In this document: one piece after another, positions 53,347-62,602 of the stretch
Layout: the number at the start of each line of letters is the position of its first letter
Position numbering within the stretch: the stretch's first letter is position 1
From: JACJXF01 sp964349045
GTDB lineage: Bacteria > Bacteroidota > Bacteroidia > Bacteroidales > GCA-2748055
Reading direction: 5' to 3'
Assembly (NCBI GenBank): GCA_964349045.1
Contig: CAYGFI010000003.1
Coordinates: 1 to 64,000 of the forward strand
Length of the DNA stretch: 64,000 nucleotides
Translations under genes and position numbers: made by a program
Notes under the pieces: generated by a model
What the model saw: the letters and a program-made list of their open reading frames with translations, nothing else
Told to the model about the DNA's origin: nothing
Database searches by the model: none

Positions 53347-55644
53347 ATGAAAAAATACATTATTTGTATATTGGTGATTCTTGGCCTGGCTGCAAAGGCT
53401 TCCATGGCTATCGATTATCAACCCGACACGGTATTTGTATATAAAACTATAGGAGAAATTGAGCTGAAGCTACATGCTTTCGAACCGGAGGAGCAACAGT
53501 CAACAGACAAAGCACCTGCCATCGTTTTCTTCTTTGGTGGTGGCTGGGTAGGAGGTACTGTCGAACAGTTTTATCAACAGGCTGACTATTTTGCAAGGCA
53601 GGGATTTGTTGCCATTTCTGCGGAGTATCGAATTAAAAGCAAGCATAACTCTACACCCTTTGATGCTGTTGAGGATGCAAAATCGGCGATTCGCTATGTA
53701 CGTCAACATGCGGCAGAAATGGGTGTCGATCCCACAAAAATTGTTGCATCCGGCGGATCTGCCGGAGGTCATATTGCCACATGCACTGGTGTGATTGATG
53801 GCTTTGATGCTTTAAATGAAGACCTTACAATAAGTTCTGTTCCAAATTTTATGATCCTGTTTAACCCGGTACTGGATACATCCGAAAAGGGATATGGACT
53901 TTCAAAAGTCGGTGAAGATCGCTGGACTGATATCTCTCCAAACCACCATATTCATCCCGGGATAGTTCCTACCCTTTTACTACATGGCACAGCAGATGAG
54001 ACAGTTCCTTTTGAAAATGCAGAGCGCTTTGCACGTTTAATGAAAGAAGCCGGAAACACGTGCGAATTGATTCCTTTCGAAGACCTGGGACATGGCTTTT
54101 TTAATAGTGTCAATTTTCGTCCGAACACAAAAGACCTCGAACCATATAATCGTTGCATTAAAGAGTGCGACAGGTTTTTAAGAGCTCAGGTCTTGAATAC
54201 TGTAAACCTGAACAATGATGGCTTTAATATTTTGTTGGCCAATAAAGGTAGGAAGGGTGATAATAAAATTACCTGGATAGTTAATGTTCCAGAAGCAGCA
54301 GATTATCAAGTGGCATTTCAATATCACCGCAACGAATTCATACATAATCCGCCAAAGCGGAACCCCGATAATTTTGATAGAGTTGATCCTAATTGCGCAA
54401 TAAAAATTGAAGCAAATGGAAAAGTGCTTTATACTAAACTGAAACCTCTTTTTCACTACAATGAACCACCAAAGGTTTATGGCTCAAGACAATGGCTGGA
54501 TGAGTTGCTCCCCTTGAAAGAAGGTGTGAATAAAATCACTTTCTATTATGCACAGCTTTTCGAAACACAAAGTCAGGTAGCAAAGAACGAATTGGGTGCA
54601 GATACCTTGTCTGAATCCTCACTCCCAATTAAATTCAATGACATAGACCTCGTACTTCCTGAAGTTTGGAATTCAATGAAACTTCGTGCTGAAAAACTTA
54701 AGCCTGATTTGTCATGGATGGTGGAAGGGAAATATGGCATTTTCACACATTGGTCCTTGCTATCCTACCCCCTTTATGGAGACAAGCGAGCCCGTGAAAC
54801 TTTTGAATGGGGCGTAAATATCTTTGATGTTGAAGCTTATGCAAATAAGATTGAAGAGACAGGAGCTTCATGGGTGATTTTTACTACCTGTCATGGTGCC
54901 CAGATGTTTCCGGCACCAATTAAAACACTTAACGATGTGATGCCCGGTAGAACCACTGAGAGGGATTTAATAGCTGAAATAGCCGAAGCCTTAAATAAAC
55001 GAAATATTAAGTTATTGCTTTACTACAACTTTTCACCGGGAGGCGAAGTAGCAAAAAAATTTGGAGCAGACAAAAATCCTGAAAGATGGCTCCAATATCT
55101 GATTGACTTCGTTCGTGAGGTAAGTTTGAGATACGGAAACAGTATCGCTGGCTGGGGTTATTTTGATTCAACTGTTCCTGCTTACGAGATGAATATGCCT
55201 TGGGAGACCTTTTATATGGCGGCAAAAGCAGGCAATCCTGATGCCGTTGTTGGCATTAGCAGCCATTGGAGGGCCCAGTATTCTCCATTTAACGATCTCC
55301 AAACTGGTGATTCCGGTGGAAGTTTAAATGAACCGCTCGACAAAAGACTATTAGAAAAGGGAGAGCGATATGAAGGACTCCAGGAGCACGCCATATTCAT
55401 CTTGGATGATTTCTGGTATTCCGAAGAGCCATTCAACGGAGTGATCAGAGCCAGCTCTAAAGTGGAAGGTGGACCTACGTTTTCAGATGAGGAGTATATC
55501 TCATATTTCAAAAAAATGGCAGATGCACATGTCCCTGTTACTGTAAATATATTGATTACTCAGGATGTCACTTCTGAGCAGCCCTTTATGAATCCCAAAA
55601 GCATAGAATTAATGAAAAAAGTAAAAAAAGAATTGGGTAAATAA
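53347..55644 (+). CDS. Alpha/beta esterase fused to a GH29-like domain
   Basis: A 765-residue exported protein. A signal peptide (1-21) is followed by an esterase of BD-FAE type (about 25-280): FGGGW stands where HGGG is usual, nucleophile Ser138 lies in GGSAGG, the Asp is in LLHGTADETVPF, and the His is in LGHGFFN. A beta linker (about 285-440) leads to a barrel (about 455-765) that resembles GH29 fucosidases: GKYGIFTHWSLLSYP, TTCHGAQMFP where HHDGF is normally found, and D607 in WGYFDST as likely nucleophile. The changed TTCHGA motif makes this a distant GH29 relative, so fucosidase activity is less sure than for 5964 and 25451. One chain may deacylate and then cut the same sugar. GH31 follows after 33 bases. 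Confidence 0.75.
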   Translation: MKKYIICILVILGLAAKASMAIDYQPDTVFVYKTIGEIELKLHAFEPEEQQSTDKAPAIVFFFGGGWVGGTVEQFYQQADYFARQGFVAISAEYRIKSKHNSTPFDAVEDAKSAIRYVRQHAAEMGVDPTKIVASGGSAGGHIATCTGVIDGFDALNEDLTISSVPNFMILFNPVLDTSEKGYGLSKVGEDRWTDISPNHHIHPGIVPTLLLHGTADETVPFENAERFARLMKEAGNTCELIPFEDLGHGFFNSVNFRPNTKDLEPYNRCIKECDRFLRAQVLNTVNLNNDGFNILLANKGRKGDNKITWIVNVPEAADYQVAFQYHRNEFIHNPPKRNPDNFDRVDPNCAIKIEANGKVLYTKLKPLFHYNEPPKVYGSRQWLDELLPLKEGVNKITFYYAQLFETQSQVAKNELGADTLSESSLPIKFNDIDLVLPEVWNSMKLRAEKLKPDLSWMVEGKYGIFTHWSLLSYPLYGDKRARETFEWGVNIFDVEAYANKIEETGASWVIFTTCHGAQMFPAPIKTLNDVMPGRTTERDLIAEIAEALNKRNIKLLLYYNFSPGGEVAKKFGADKNPERWLQYLIDFVREVSLRYGNSIAGWGYFDSTVPAYEMNMPWETFYMAAKAGNPDAVVGISSHWRAQYSPFNDLQTGDSGGSLNEPLDKRLLEKGERYEGLQEHAIFILDDFWYSEEPFNGVIRASSKVEGGPTFSDEEYISYFKKMADAHVPVTVNILITQDVTSEQPFMNPKSIELMKKVKKELGK

Positions 55645-55677
55645 AACTGATTACTCGTGTTTTAATAAATTCCACAA

Positions 55678-57828
55678 ATGAGAAACCGAATAAAGTCCTT
55701 ATTATTCATTGGACTACTGATTAGCCTTATTTCTAATGGAAATGCTCAGAACACCTTGATTTCTGAGATGAACAAGATAGAATGGGAGCAGGTGATGCCT
55801 GGTATTTGGAAGGCCAGTATTGGCGAAATGGGTTTAAATGCGTTGGATTATGCCAATCCACCCAAAATTGAAGCAATAAATGAAATTGGGAACAGACCTT
55901 TTCCTTTCGACATAAACTCCACCTTTAGTCTTCAAACATCACAGAGAACAAGTGTTAGATTACCCCTAGATGAAACAGAAAAAATCTATGGATTGGGATT
56001 GGAATTTGAGGGGATAAACAGACGCGGAAATGTGTACACGCTAAAAGTCGATCATTATGGCGGAACAATGGGCTATACACATGCTCCTGTGCCCTTTTAC
56101 ATTTCAAGTAAAGGCTATGGAGTTTTGATTAATTCTTCTCAAAGAGTAAAAATACATGTTGGTGTAGGCAATAGAAAAGATAGCAAAAGACCTGCACCAA
56201 TTGACAGAACAACAGATAAAAATTGGTCGGCACGTCCACTATCCGATGCAATTGAAGCAAGTGTACAAGGATCGGGATTTGAAATTTTTGTCTTTTGTGG
56301 TAATTCACCTCTCGAAGCTGTACAAAGGTACAATCTATATTGTGGTGGTGGCGTACTTCCTCCTAAATGGGGTTTAGGATTTTGGCACAGAATGCATATA
56401 AAAAGTTCCGATGAAGATGTTCTTAAGGAAATTAGCGATTTTGAAGAAAATGACTTTCCTTTAGATGTAATTGGTCTTGAACCCGGATGGCAAAGCTTTG
56501 CATACCCATGTTCATTTGATTGGGATTCAACACGATTTCCAAATCCCGAAAAATTTGTCAAAACATTAGATAGCAAGAACATAAAAGTCAATTTATGGGA
56601 AAATCCTTATGTGGCGCCAACTTCAACAATGTATAATGATATTAAGCTATATACCGGTAGTCATACGGTATGGTTAGGCGAAGTACCAGATTACACCATT
56701 CCTGAAGCACAAGAAGTATTGTTAGATCACCACCAGAAAAACCATATTGGCATTGGTGTTAGCGGGTATAAATTTGATGAGGTTGATGGCTATGATTTTT
56801 GGTTGTGGCCTGATCATGCGACTTTTCCTTCGGGAAATGATGCGGTCGAAATACGACAACTTTATGGACTCATCCTGCAAAATATGTTCGATGGACATTT
56901 TAAGAGCCAAAACAAACGTACCTATAACCTCGTAAGGTCATCTTATATTGGTGCCAGTAGTTATGGCTCTGTTATTTATAGCGATTATTACAATCATGAA
57001 GGTTATGTAACAGCACTCTCAAACTCCTCTATGTGTGGAGTTTTATGGACTCCTGAAATACGAAGTGCCGAGTCCGCAGAAGAATGGGTAAGACGCTTTC
57101 AAACTGTATGTTTCTCACCATTAATGATGCTCAATGCCTGGTCGTCTGGTACAAAACCCTGGAGTTTTCCGGAAGTAACAGATATGGTAAGGGATAATAT
57201 TAATCTCAGAATAAAACTCTTACCATACATCTATACAGCATTTTACTCTTATAATCAAAAAGGAATACCTCCCTTCAGAGCTATGGTACTGGAAAGTGGA
57301 AATTTCTCTCAGGAAACATTTACAGAAGGCAAATTAGATGATTCCAAAAACCCATATGCAGAGAAAAAAAGAATAGAGGTCACCGATCAATATATGATGG
57401 GGCCATCCATACTGGTTGCTCCCGTATTTACCGGAGAACAAGAGCGGAAAGTAGTTCTTCCAAATGGCAATTGGTACAATTTTTATTCCGGAGAATATGT
57501 GGGAAATGGAGAAACCATTAATATCAAAACTAAACTTGAGCAGATTCCTTTATTTGTAAAAGATGGCGCAATCATACCAATGTTGGCATCAAATAATACG
57601 AATGAGGCTCCTCAATCTTTGGTGGTAAGACATTATGGTACAAAAGAAAATACATATCTTTTGTATAATGATGATGGAGAAACCTTCAATTATGAAAAAG
57701 GTGAATATACGATTACTGAACTCAAAGTTAAAAAAGATAAGAACGGAAAACTAAGAGGTGAATCAAAACTCTTGAATAATGATACGTTCAGCTATAGGAA
57801 TATTAGCTGGCATTGGATGACAGAATAA
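55678..57828 (+). CDS. GH31-family glycosidase, divergent
   Basis: A 716-residue exported enzyme with a signal peptide (1-23). The N-terminal beta domain (about 30-220) contains EKIYGLGLEFEGINR and PFYISSKGYGVLINSS, then the barrel begins at LPPKWGLGFWHRM. The nucleophile D367 lies in YKFDEVDG. The acid/base region reads YSDYYNHEGYV instead of the common GDN..W form, and MCGVLWTPEIR and CFSPLMMLNAW follow. A C-terminal beta part ends in a DUF5110-like section (YLLYNDDGETFNYEKG). GH31 includes alpha-glucosidases, alpha-xylosidases, alpha-galactosidases and sulfoquinovosidases. The altered acid/base area means the substrate cannot be guessed. It is 33 bases after the esterase-GH29 fusion and 84 before the next gene. 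Confidence 0.85.
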   Translation: MRNRIKSLLFIGLLISLISNGNAQNTLISEMNKIEWEQVMPGIWKASIGEMGLNALDYANPPKIEAINEIGNRPFPFDINSTFSLQTSQRTSVRLPLDETEKIYGLGLEFEGINRRGNVYTLKVDHYGGTMGYTHAPVPFYISSKGYGVLINSSQRVKIHVGVGNRKDSKRPAPIDRTTDKNWSARPLSDAIEASVQGSGFEIFVFCGNSPLEAVQRYNLYCGGGVLPPKWGLGFWHRMHIKSSDEDVLKEISDFEENDFPLDVIGLEPGWQSFAYPCSFDWDSTRFPNPEKFVKTLDSKNIKVNLWENPYVAPTSTMYNDIKLYTGSHTVWLGEVPDYTIPEAQEVLLDHHQKNHIGIGVSGYKFDEVDGYDFWLWPDHATFPSGNDAVEIRQLYGLILQNMFDGHFKSQNKRTYNLVRSSYIGASSYGSVIYSDYYNHEGYVTALSNSSMCGVLWTPEIRSAESAEEWVRRFQTVCFSPLMMLNAWSSGTKPWSFPEVTDMVRDNINLRIKLLPYIYTAFYSYNQKGIPPFRAMVLESGNFSQETFTEGKLDDSKNPYAEKKRIEVTDQYMMGPSILVAPVFTGEQERKVVLPNGNWYNFYSGEYVGNGETINIKTKLEQIPLFVKDGAIIPMLASNNTNEAPQSLVVRHYGTKENTYLLYNDDGETFNYEKGEYTITELKVKKDKNGKLRGESKLLNNDTFSYRNISWHWMTE

Positions 57829-57912
57829 TCTTTGGTGAATCTGTCAATATTTGAGCAAGAAATAGATCGATTTGAGCATTCAATTTCTAAATATATTTCC
57901 CAGTTTTGGTTT

Positions 57913-59127
57913 ATGAAATTTCAAGTGTCCTTTTTATTATTATATTCCTTTTTTGCAATCACCGGATGTTTTCAGGAAGCCACCAATTGGCGTGGATTAA
58001 ATTCTGAAGGCAAATATCCTGCACCATCACTTTTGAATGAATGGCCTGAAAACGGCCCTGAGGTCATCTGGCACTTTGACGAACTGGGAAAAGGATTTTC
58101 TTCTCCGGCTTTTGCAAACGGAAAAATATACTGCACAGGTATGCCTGATACCATTGGCTACCTTTTTGTGCTGAATGAAAATGGAACTTTAAACAAAAAA
58201 ATTGCATACGGCAATGAATGGAATGTTAATTTCCCCGGCGCCAGAGCAACACCTACAATAGCAGGCCAGCTCGCATATGTGTCCACAAGTTTAGGAGACC
58301 TTTACTGTTTCGATCTGGATGACAATAGTATAGTCTGGAAAAAGGAATTGGCTACCGATTTTGGTGCTGAAAATATTCGAAATGGCTTTACGGAATCTCC
58401 TGTTGTTGATGGTGACAAGATCTATTATACGCCTGGCGGACCAGAATTCAACGTTGTGGCATTAAACCGAATGAACGGGGAATTGATCTGGAAGAGTGCA
58501 GTCAATGGAAAGATTTCAGCTTACTGTACTCCCAGGTTGATTGAATTGGGTGGGCGACAATTATTTGTTACACTAAGTCAAAATGAAGTCATTGCTCTTG
58601 ATTCAAAAGACGGCACTTTTCTTTGGAGCCATCCTCATGCGAATGACGTAGATATTCATCCCAATACCCCAATATTTCAGGACCAGGCGCTACTATGCCT
58701 AAGTGGTTATGGAACCGGTAGTTTAAAATTGGCTCTGAGTGATGATGGATCAAGCGTTTCGGAAGTTTGGAAAACTAAAAAGATGGATAATCAGATGGGA
58801 GGAGCAATGATCGTTGATGGTTATGTGTATGCCTCCGGACATAGAGAAAAAGGTTGGTTTTGTCTTGACTGGCAGACCGGGGAAGAAAAATGGAATTCAA
58901 AAGAACTTCTGGATGGTGTAATTATAATGGCTGCAGATAAGTTTATCTTGTATACTGAGCGTGGAGATTTGGTTTTGGCAAAACCTGACCCTGAAAAACT
59001 AAATATTATATCCAGAATCAAAGTAGAACCTTCCACTGAAAAGCATTGGGTGCACCCTGTTGTTCATAATGGAATATTATATATCAGGATTGCAAATACA
59101 CTTATAGCCTATAAAATATCTGCCTAA
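57913..59127 (+). CDS. PQQ-like beta-propeller lipoprotein
   Basis: A protein of 404 residues when started at the ATG at 57913, which gives a proper lipoprotein signal (MKFQVSFLLLYSFFAITGC). A longer frame from 57832 is unlikely. Blades of PQQ/BamB-like type are visible: IWHFDELGKGFSSPAFANGK, YCFDLDDNSIVWKKEL, VVALNRMNGELIWKSAV, VIALDSKDGTFLWSHP and FCLDWQTGEEKWNSKEL. No cofactor-binding disulfide or enzyme motif was recognised. In polysaccharide clusters such proteins may bind glycans or act as dehydrogenases; neither can be decided here. It lies between the GH31 and the GH43-like propeller and is probably in the same transcript. Confidence 0.75.
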   Translation: MKFQVSFLLLYSFFAITGCFQEATNWRGLNSEGKYPAPSLLNEWPENGPEVIWHFDELGKGFSSPAFANGKIYCTGMPDTIGYLFVLNENGTLNKKIAYGNEWNVNFPGARATPTIAGQLAYVSTSLGDLYCFDLDDNSIVWKKELATDFGAENIRNGFTESPVVDGDKIYYTPGGPEFNVVALNRMNGELIWKSAVNGKISAYCTPRLIELGGRQLFVTLSQNEVIALDSKDGTFLWSHPHANDVDIHPNTPIFQDQALLCLSGYGTGSLKLALSDDGSSVSEVWKTKKMDNQMGGAMIVDGYVYASGHREKGWFCLDWQTGEEKWNSKELLDGVIIMAADKFILYTERGDLVLAKPDPEKLNIISRIKVEPSTEKHWVHPVVHNGILYIRIANTLIAYKISA

Positions 59128-59220
59128 ACGGGTATTCGTTTTAAAATCAGGTAACGAAAGATTGGAACAAATGGCAAAATTGGATTCTCATTAAAATAAC
59201 TGGAATTCTTAATCTAAGCT

Positions 59221-60264
59221 ATGAATAATATCTTTATTACACTTCTATATTTTGTATTTCTAACAGGTGCCAGCTCACTGTCAGCCCAGGGAAAAAAAGA
59301 CACGGACCGATCCTGGGCTGATCGCCTTGAATATGTGGGCATCGCCGTGGAAGAACCGGGCTACAATGTGTGGGGATCTTCCCCAGTTATCGGTCCTGAA
59401 GGGAAAACCCATCTGTTTGTCGCGCGCTGGCCGGAAAACGAAGGATTTGGAGGATGGTTAACTCATTGTGAGATTGCCCGCTATGTAAGTGACAGACCTG
59501 AAGGCCCATTCGTTTTTCAGGAGGTGGTGGTCAAAGGAACTGATCTTGATAAAGCCGATCGGAAATCTCCACACAATCCCAATATACATAAGGTCGGAGA
59601 TAAATATGTTCTGACATACATTACAAACGCCGGTGGGACGACACAAGAAAGAGTTGTCACGCAGTGCATCAATATGCTGGTTGCTAAGCGCATGGAAGGA
59701 CCCTGGAAGAAGTTTAACAAGGATGGGATAATTCTTTCTACGCCTACCGATCCTTCCATCTGGAGTTATGGCTCGGTTGTTGGTGTAAATAATCCGGCCC
59801 TCTTTGCTCATCCTGATGGTCGTTTTTTTCTTTATTACAAGGCCATGAAGAAAGGTGATGTAAGACGCATGGGATTGGCGGTTGCGGACAAGTTGGAAGG
59901 GCCGTATGTATTTCAAAAGGATTATCTTACAAGTAACAAGGTAGAGATTGAGGATGGATATGCCTATTCTGAAAATGGAAATATTTATCTCCTTACGACC
60001 CATAATATAGAGGGAAGCGGATACCTCTGGGGATCAAGAGACGGCATACATTTCAGTGAGCCGATACTCGGCTTTGACAAGTTAGAACACTATTTACCTG
60101 AAGAAGTCATAGCGGGAGGAAAGATGCTTCGTGGCAAAAAATTTGAGCGACCCCAGGTTCTGGTTATTAATGGGAATCCCGCTTATCTTTACGTAGCTTC
60201 CGGGGTGAATATTACCGGAGGGAGTACCAGCTGCTCATGTGTTTTACGAATTAAGGAGAGGTGA
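59221..60264 (+). CDS. GH43/GH117-fold beta-propeller glycosidase-like protein
   Basis: A 347-residue exported protein with a signal peptide ending at LSAQ (about 23). Propeller blades are recognised from VWGSSPVIGPEGKTHLFVAR, HNPNIHKVGDKYVLTYI, NNPALFAHPDGRFFLYYKAM, SENGNIYLLTTHN and RPQVLVINGNPAYLYV. It has the same length and blade order as the protein at 23193 but little direct identity, so the two are distant relatives. The closing CSCVLRIKER is distinct. Catalytic acids cannot be named by eye, and GH43 versus GH117-type or an unclassified family stays open. It is followed by a sulfatase remnant. Confidence 0.75.
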   Translation: MNNIFITLLYFVFLTGASSLSAQGKKDTDRSWADRLEYVGIAVEEPGYNVWGSSPVIGPEGKTHLFVARWPENEGFGGWLTHCEIARYVSDRPEGPFVFQEVVVKGTDLDKADRKSPHNPNIHKVGDKYVLTYITNAGGTTQERVVTQCINMLVAKRMEGPWKKFNKDGIILSTPTDPSIWSYGSVVGVNNPALFAHPDGRFFLYYKAMKKGDVRRMGLAVADKLEGPYVFQKDYLTSNKVEIEDGYAYSENGNIYLLTTHNIEGSGYLWGSRDGIHFSEPILGFDKLEHYLPEEVIAGGKMLRGKKFERPQVLVINGNPAYLYVASGVNITGGSTSCSCVLRIKER

Positions 60265-60429
60265 TTATGTACGAATTAAGCAAGACTTTTATTGAAATGA
60301 GATTCGTTTTTATTAAAAATCTGTGATCTTTATTTTTTTAAATTCAGGTAAATTGTTTTGTTGAAAAACTCAAGATTAAAGTCTGATTCATACATTTAGA
60401 ATTGTCCAAAATTAAAATAACATGAAGGG

Positions 60430-60690
60430 ATTCAAAATGAAAATCTGGCAGTTGGTCAGGATATCCCGGCTACAATACATGATATGTGTGGAATAAAAGT
60501 CCCGGCTGCCTATCAGGGTCAAAGTCTTTTCCCACTTATGGAAGGAAAGAAAGTAGCATGGCGTCAGGATGTCTTTCTTGAGAACTTATTTACAGATCAG
60601 GGATACCCACGTGAGGAAGCAGTGCGGGGAAAGGAATGGAAATACATCAGGTACTATTCAAAAGAGCAGAGCCGACGGGGAACCGATCCA
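60430..60690 (+). pseudogene. Sulfatase C-terminal fragment
   Basis: From about 60437 the frame encodes a typical late part of S1 sulfatases: ENLAVGQDIPATIHDMCGIK, QGQSLFPLMEG, then REEAVRGKEWKYIRYYSK. It starts without the catalytic half and is broken off at about 60685 by structured repeat copy D, after which the frame ends at 60721. It has no usable start. It represents a tenth sulfatase locus, now a relic. Confidence 0.75.
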
Positions 60691-60753
60691 TATTGTAATC
60701 GGGAGAGCTTCGCAACCGCTTAAGCTTTATGCGAATGCGGTCGGTCCAGCCAA
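60683..60753 (+). repeat. Interspersed structured repeat, partial copy D
   Basis: CGATCCATATTGTAATCGGG followed by the hairpin GCTTCGCAACCGC (60707-60719) and GCGAATGCGGTCGG (60731-60744) repeats the inner part of copies A and B. The outer arms and the TTCG-loop stem are absent. It interrupts the sulfatase fragment. Confidence 0.7.
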
Positions 60754-60851
60754 TGCACTTACCGGAATTCAACATCGAAATAAAAACTATTGGTTTTGTT
60801 CGCCTGAATTGGGATGCTCAATTTGTTTCATGTCTGAGTTTATTTGTAAGC

Positions 60852-60990
60852 TCTGGCTTTCCGGTTCCGCTCTGCGATTTTCTGGTTCATTTTGACGGCA
60901 ATAGTCGGGTCCATGCGCTTGAGCAGCGCCTCCTCCGGGCCGCCACCGAACTGTTTCCGCTAAAGCTCCTTCATAGGGTTTTGTTGCTAT
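60852..60990 (-). pseudogene. Minus-strand C-terminal coding relic
   Basis: Read on the minus strand, the frame gives MKEL, a TAG stop, then RKQFGGGPEEALLKRMDPTI and AVKMNQKIAERNRKARAYK before a TAA. This resembles the charged tail of some secreted hydrolases including sulfatases. It lies just downstream of the sulfatase at 61004, so it could be the lost end of another gene of that type. Too short to be sure. Confidence 0.35.
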
Positions 60991-61003
60991 TTGGCTGAAA
61001 GGG

Positions 61004-62380
61004 TTATTCTTCTGATTCGAGTTTCTCTCCAGATTGTTTGGCCGTACCCCGGCCAGAGCTGACACAGGTAGGGTCAACCTCTGTCGGCAGGGTGGCATTC
61101 CAGTCGAATACCATCCTGGTAAGCCGAGCGGTGATTTCCGGGTAGTTTTTAGATTGATCTTTGGCAGCGTCTTCGGCACGATCCGATTTCAGGTTGTGCA
61201 GCTCTGTCTGTGTGCCGTCGAAGTTGGTCACCAGTTTCCAATCGCCATCGCGAACAGCAAGATCATTTGCCATATACCTCCAGAAAATGGGTCGTGTGCG
61301 GAGAATGGGCTTGCCGTTAAAAGCCTCCAGGAGGTTCTCTCCATCACCATTGGCATCTGCCGGAGGGGTAAGTCCGGTTGCAGCACAGAAGGTGGGCAGC
61401 AAATCCACTGCCGTAAATACGGTGGTATTATTCTTCATCCCTGGCTTTGTGTGACCTGGCCAGCGCACTATGAACGGCGTTCTTACTCCACCTTCATAGA
61501 GACTGCGTTTTCGTCCCCGCAAGCTGCCTGTTTCTCCAACACTGTAATAGGTACGCCATTTGCCAGGTGTTCCTTTCTGGTCAGGGCCTCCGGTGTTCTC
61601 CGGTCCGTTGTCGCTGGAAAAAATCACTATTGTATTCTTTTCTATACCACTGCGCTTAAGCGCATCAAGGATCATACCAACTTTCCGGTCACCATCGGTG
61701 ATGACTGCCGCATAAACCTGCTTCTGTTCATCGAGATGCTTCCACATCTCAAGTGATTCAGACGAGGGACTGTGGATCAGATGACTTTCATGCAACCATA
61801 CATTCAAATAAAATGGATGGTCCTTGTTGGTTTCAATGAATTGAACCGCCCTGTCGGGAATGTCGTTACCACTGGGGCCGATCGTTGGGCCGGGTCCTCC
61901 GTAAACCGCCGATTCATCGATTCCGTATTCTTCCATGGCCGGTCCATTGCCCATGTGCCACTTGCCGAAATGTCCCGTTCGGTAACCTGCTGCTTTAAAT
62001 ATACGTGGAATCATAGGGGCCCTTGGATCTAGCCAGTCAGGCATTTCGGGCATACCCTTTTTTTTACCTATAATATGATTGATACCAAAGCGCCCTGGAT
62101 ACCTTCCAGTCATCGCCGCCACACGACTTGGTGAACACACGGCAGCAAGCACATTGAACTGTTGAAAATCTATTCCCTCGCTAGCAAGTTTGTCGATATT
62201 GGGAGTCTTAAGCCATGTATTGCCGTGACAGGAAAGATCGCCCCATCCCCAGTCATCGGCATAAATAAACACAATATTCGTTTTGCTCTGCCCTAAGACC
62301 CTGGAGCTTGAATAGCTTGTAAACAATGGTATAATCCCAATAAGTACAGCAAAACTTTTCAATTGATTTCTTTTCATCAT
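61004..62380 (-). CDS. S1-family sulfatase, CSPSR type
   Basis: A 458-residue exported sulfatase with a signal peptide (about 1-30). TNIVFIYADDWGWGDLSCHG opens the fold. Catalytic Cys82 is in CSPSRVAAMTGRYPGR. GKWHMGNGP, LHESHLIH and SSDNGPEN follow, then SLRGRKRSLYEGGVRTPFIV and a closing VFDWNATLPTEVDP. This N-acetylgalactosamine-6-sulfatase-like plan is shared with 10883 and 19697. Its DNA is richer in G+C than most of the window, like 10883, so these may have been acquired from another lineage. It is preceded on its strand by the alpha/beta hydrolase gene at 62603, with 222 bases between. Confidence 0.92.
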   Translation of the reverse strand: MMKRNQLKSFAVLIGIIPLFTSYSSSRVLGQSKTNIVFIYADDWGWGDLSCHGNTWLKTPNIDKLASEGIDFQQFNVLAAVCSPSRVAAMTGRYPGRFGINHIIGKKKGMPEMPDWLDPRAPMIPRIFKAAGYRTGHFGKWHMGNGPAMEEYGIDESAVYGGPGPTIGPSGNDIPDRAVQFIETNKDHPFYLNVWLHESHLIHSPSSESLEMWKHLDEQKQVYAAVITDGDRKVGMILDALKRSGIEKNTIVIFSSDNGPENTGGPDQKGTPGKWRTYYSVGETGSLRGRKRSLYEGGVRTPFIVRWPGHTKPGMKNNTTVFTAVDLLPTFCAATGLTPPADANGDGENLLEAFNGKPILRTRPIFWRYMANDLAVRDGDWKLVTNFDGTQTELHNLKSDRAEDAAKDQSKNYPEITARLTRMVFDWNATLPTEVDPTCVSSGRGTAKQSGEKLESEE

Positions 62381-62602
62381 TTAAATTATTAATTTACATA
62401 AGTTCAGACCTCAACATAAATTGACTTATTCACCTATTGGACAAAAATATTCATTCACATCTTATTTCTCTTGCTCTTTTAAGTCTTTTTATTGTTTATA
62501 CCTGCTTTCTAAATAATTCTGAAAATGGACTCAATGAGCTTACCGTCCTGTGTAGATCACAGGAAAAACTTAGTGAAAATAAAAGCATACTATGCTCTTT
62601 TA

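Larger units (their letters stand above)
60265..61003. other. Region of gene remnants between convergent units
   Basis: No intact gene is present. It contains a sulfatase tail fragment on the plus strand (60430-60690), a partial structured repeat (60683-60753), and a short minus-strand coding relic (60852-60990). The bases between these look non-coding. Confidence 0.6.

Noticed and set aside
60787..61179. Minus-strand frame of 130 residues overlapping the end of the sulfatase at 61004
   Set aside because: It reads through the sulfatase end in a different frame with low-complexity, Pro/Arg/Gln-rich content; the relic at 60852-60990 in another frame is more protein-like.
62381..62602. Promoter at the TATTTTTG on the minus strand before the sulfatase at 61004
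   Set aside because: The -7-like octamer fits, but no TTTG was found at the -33 spacing, so support is too weak to list.
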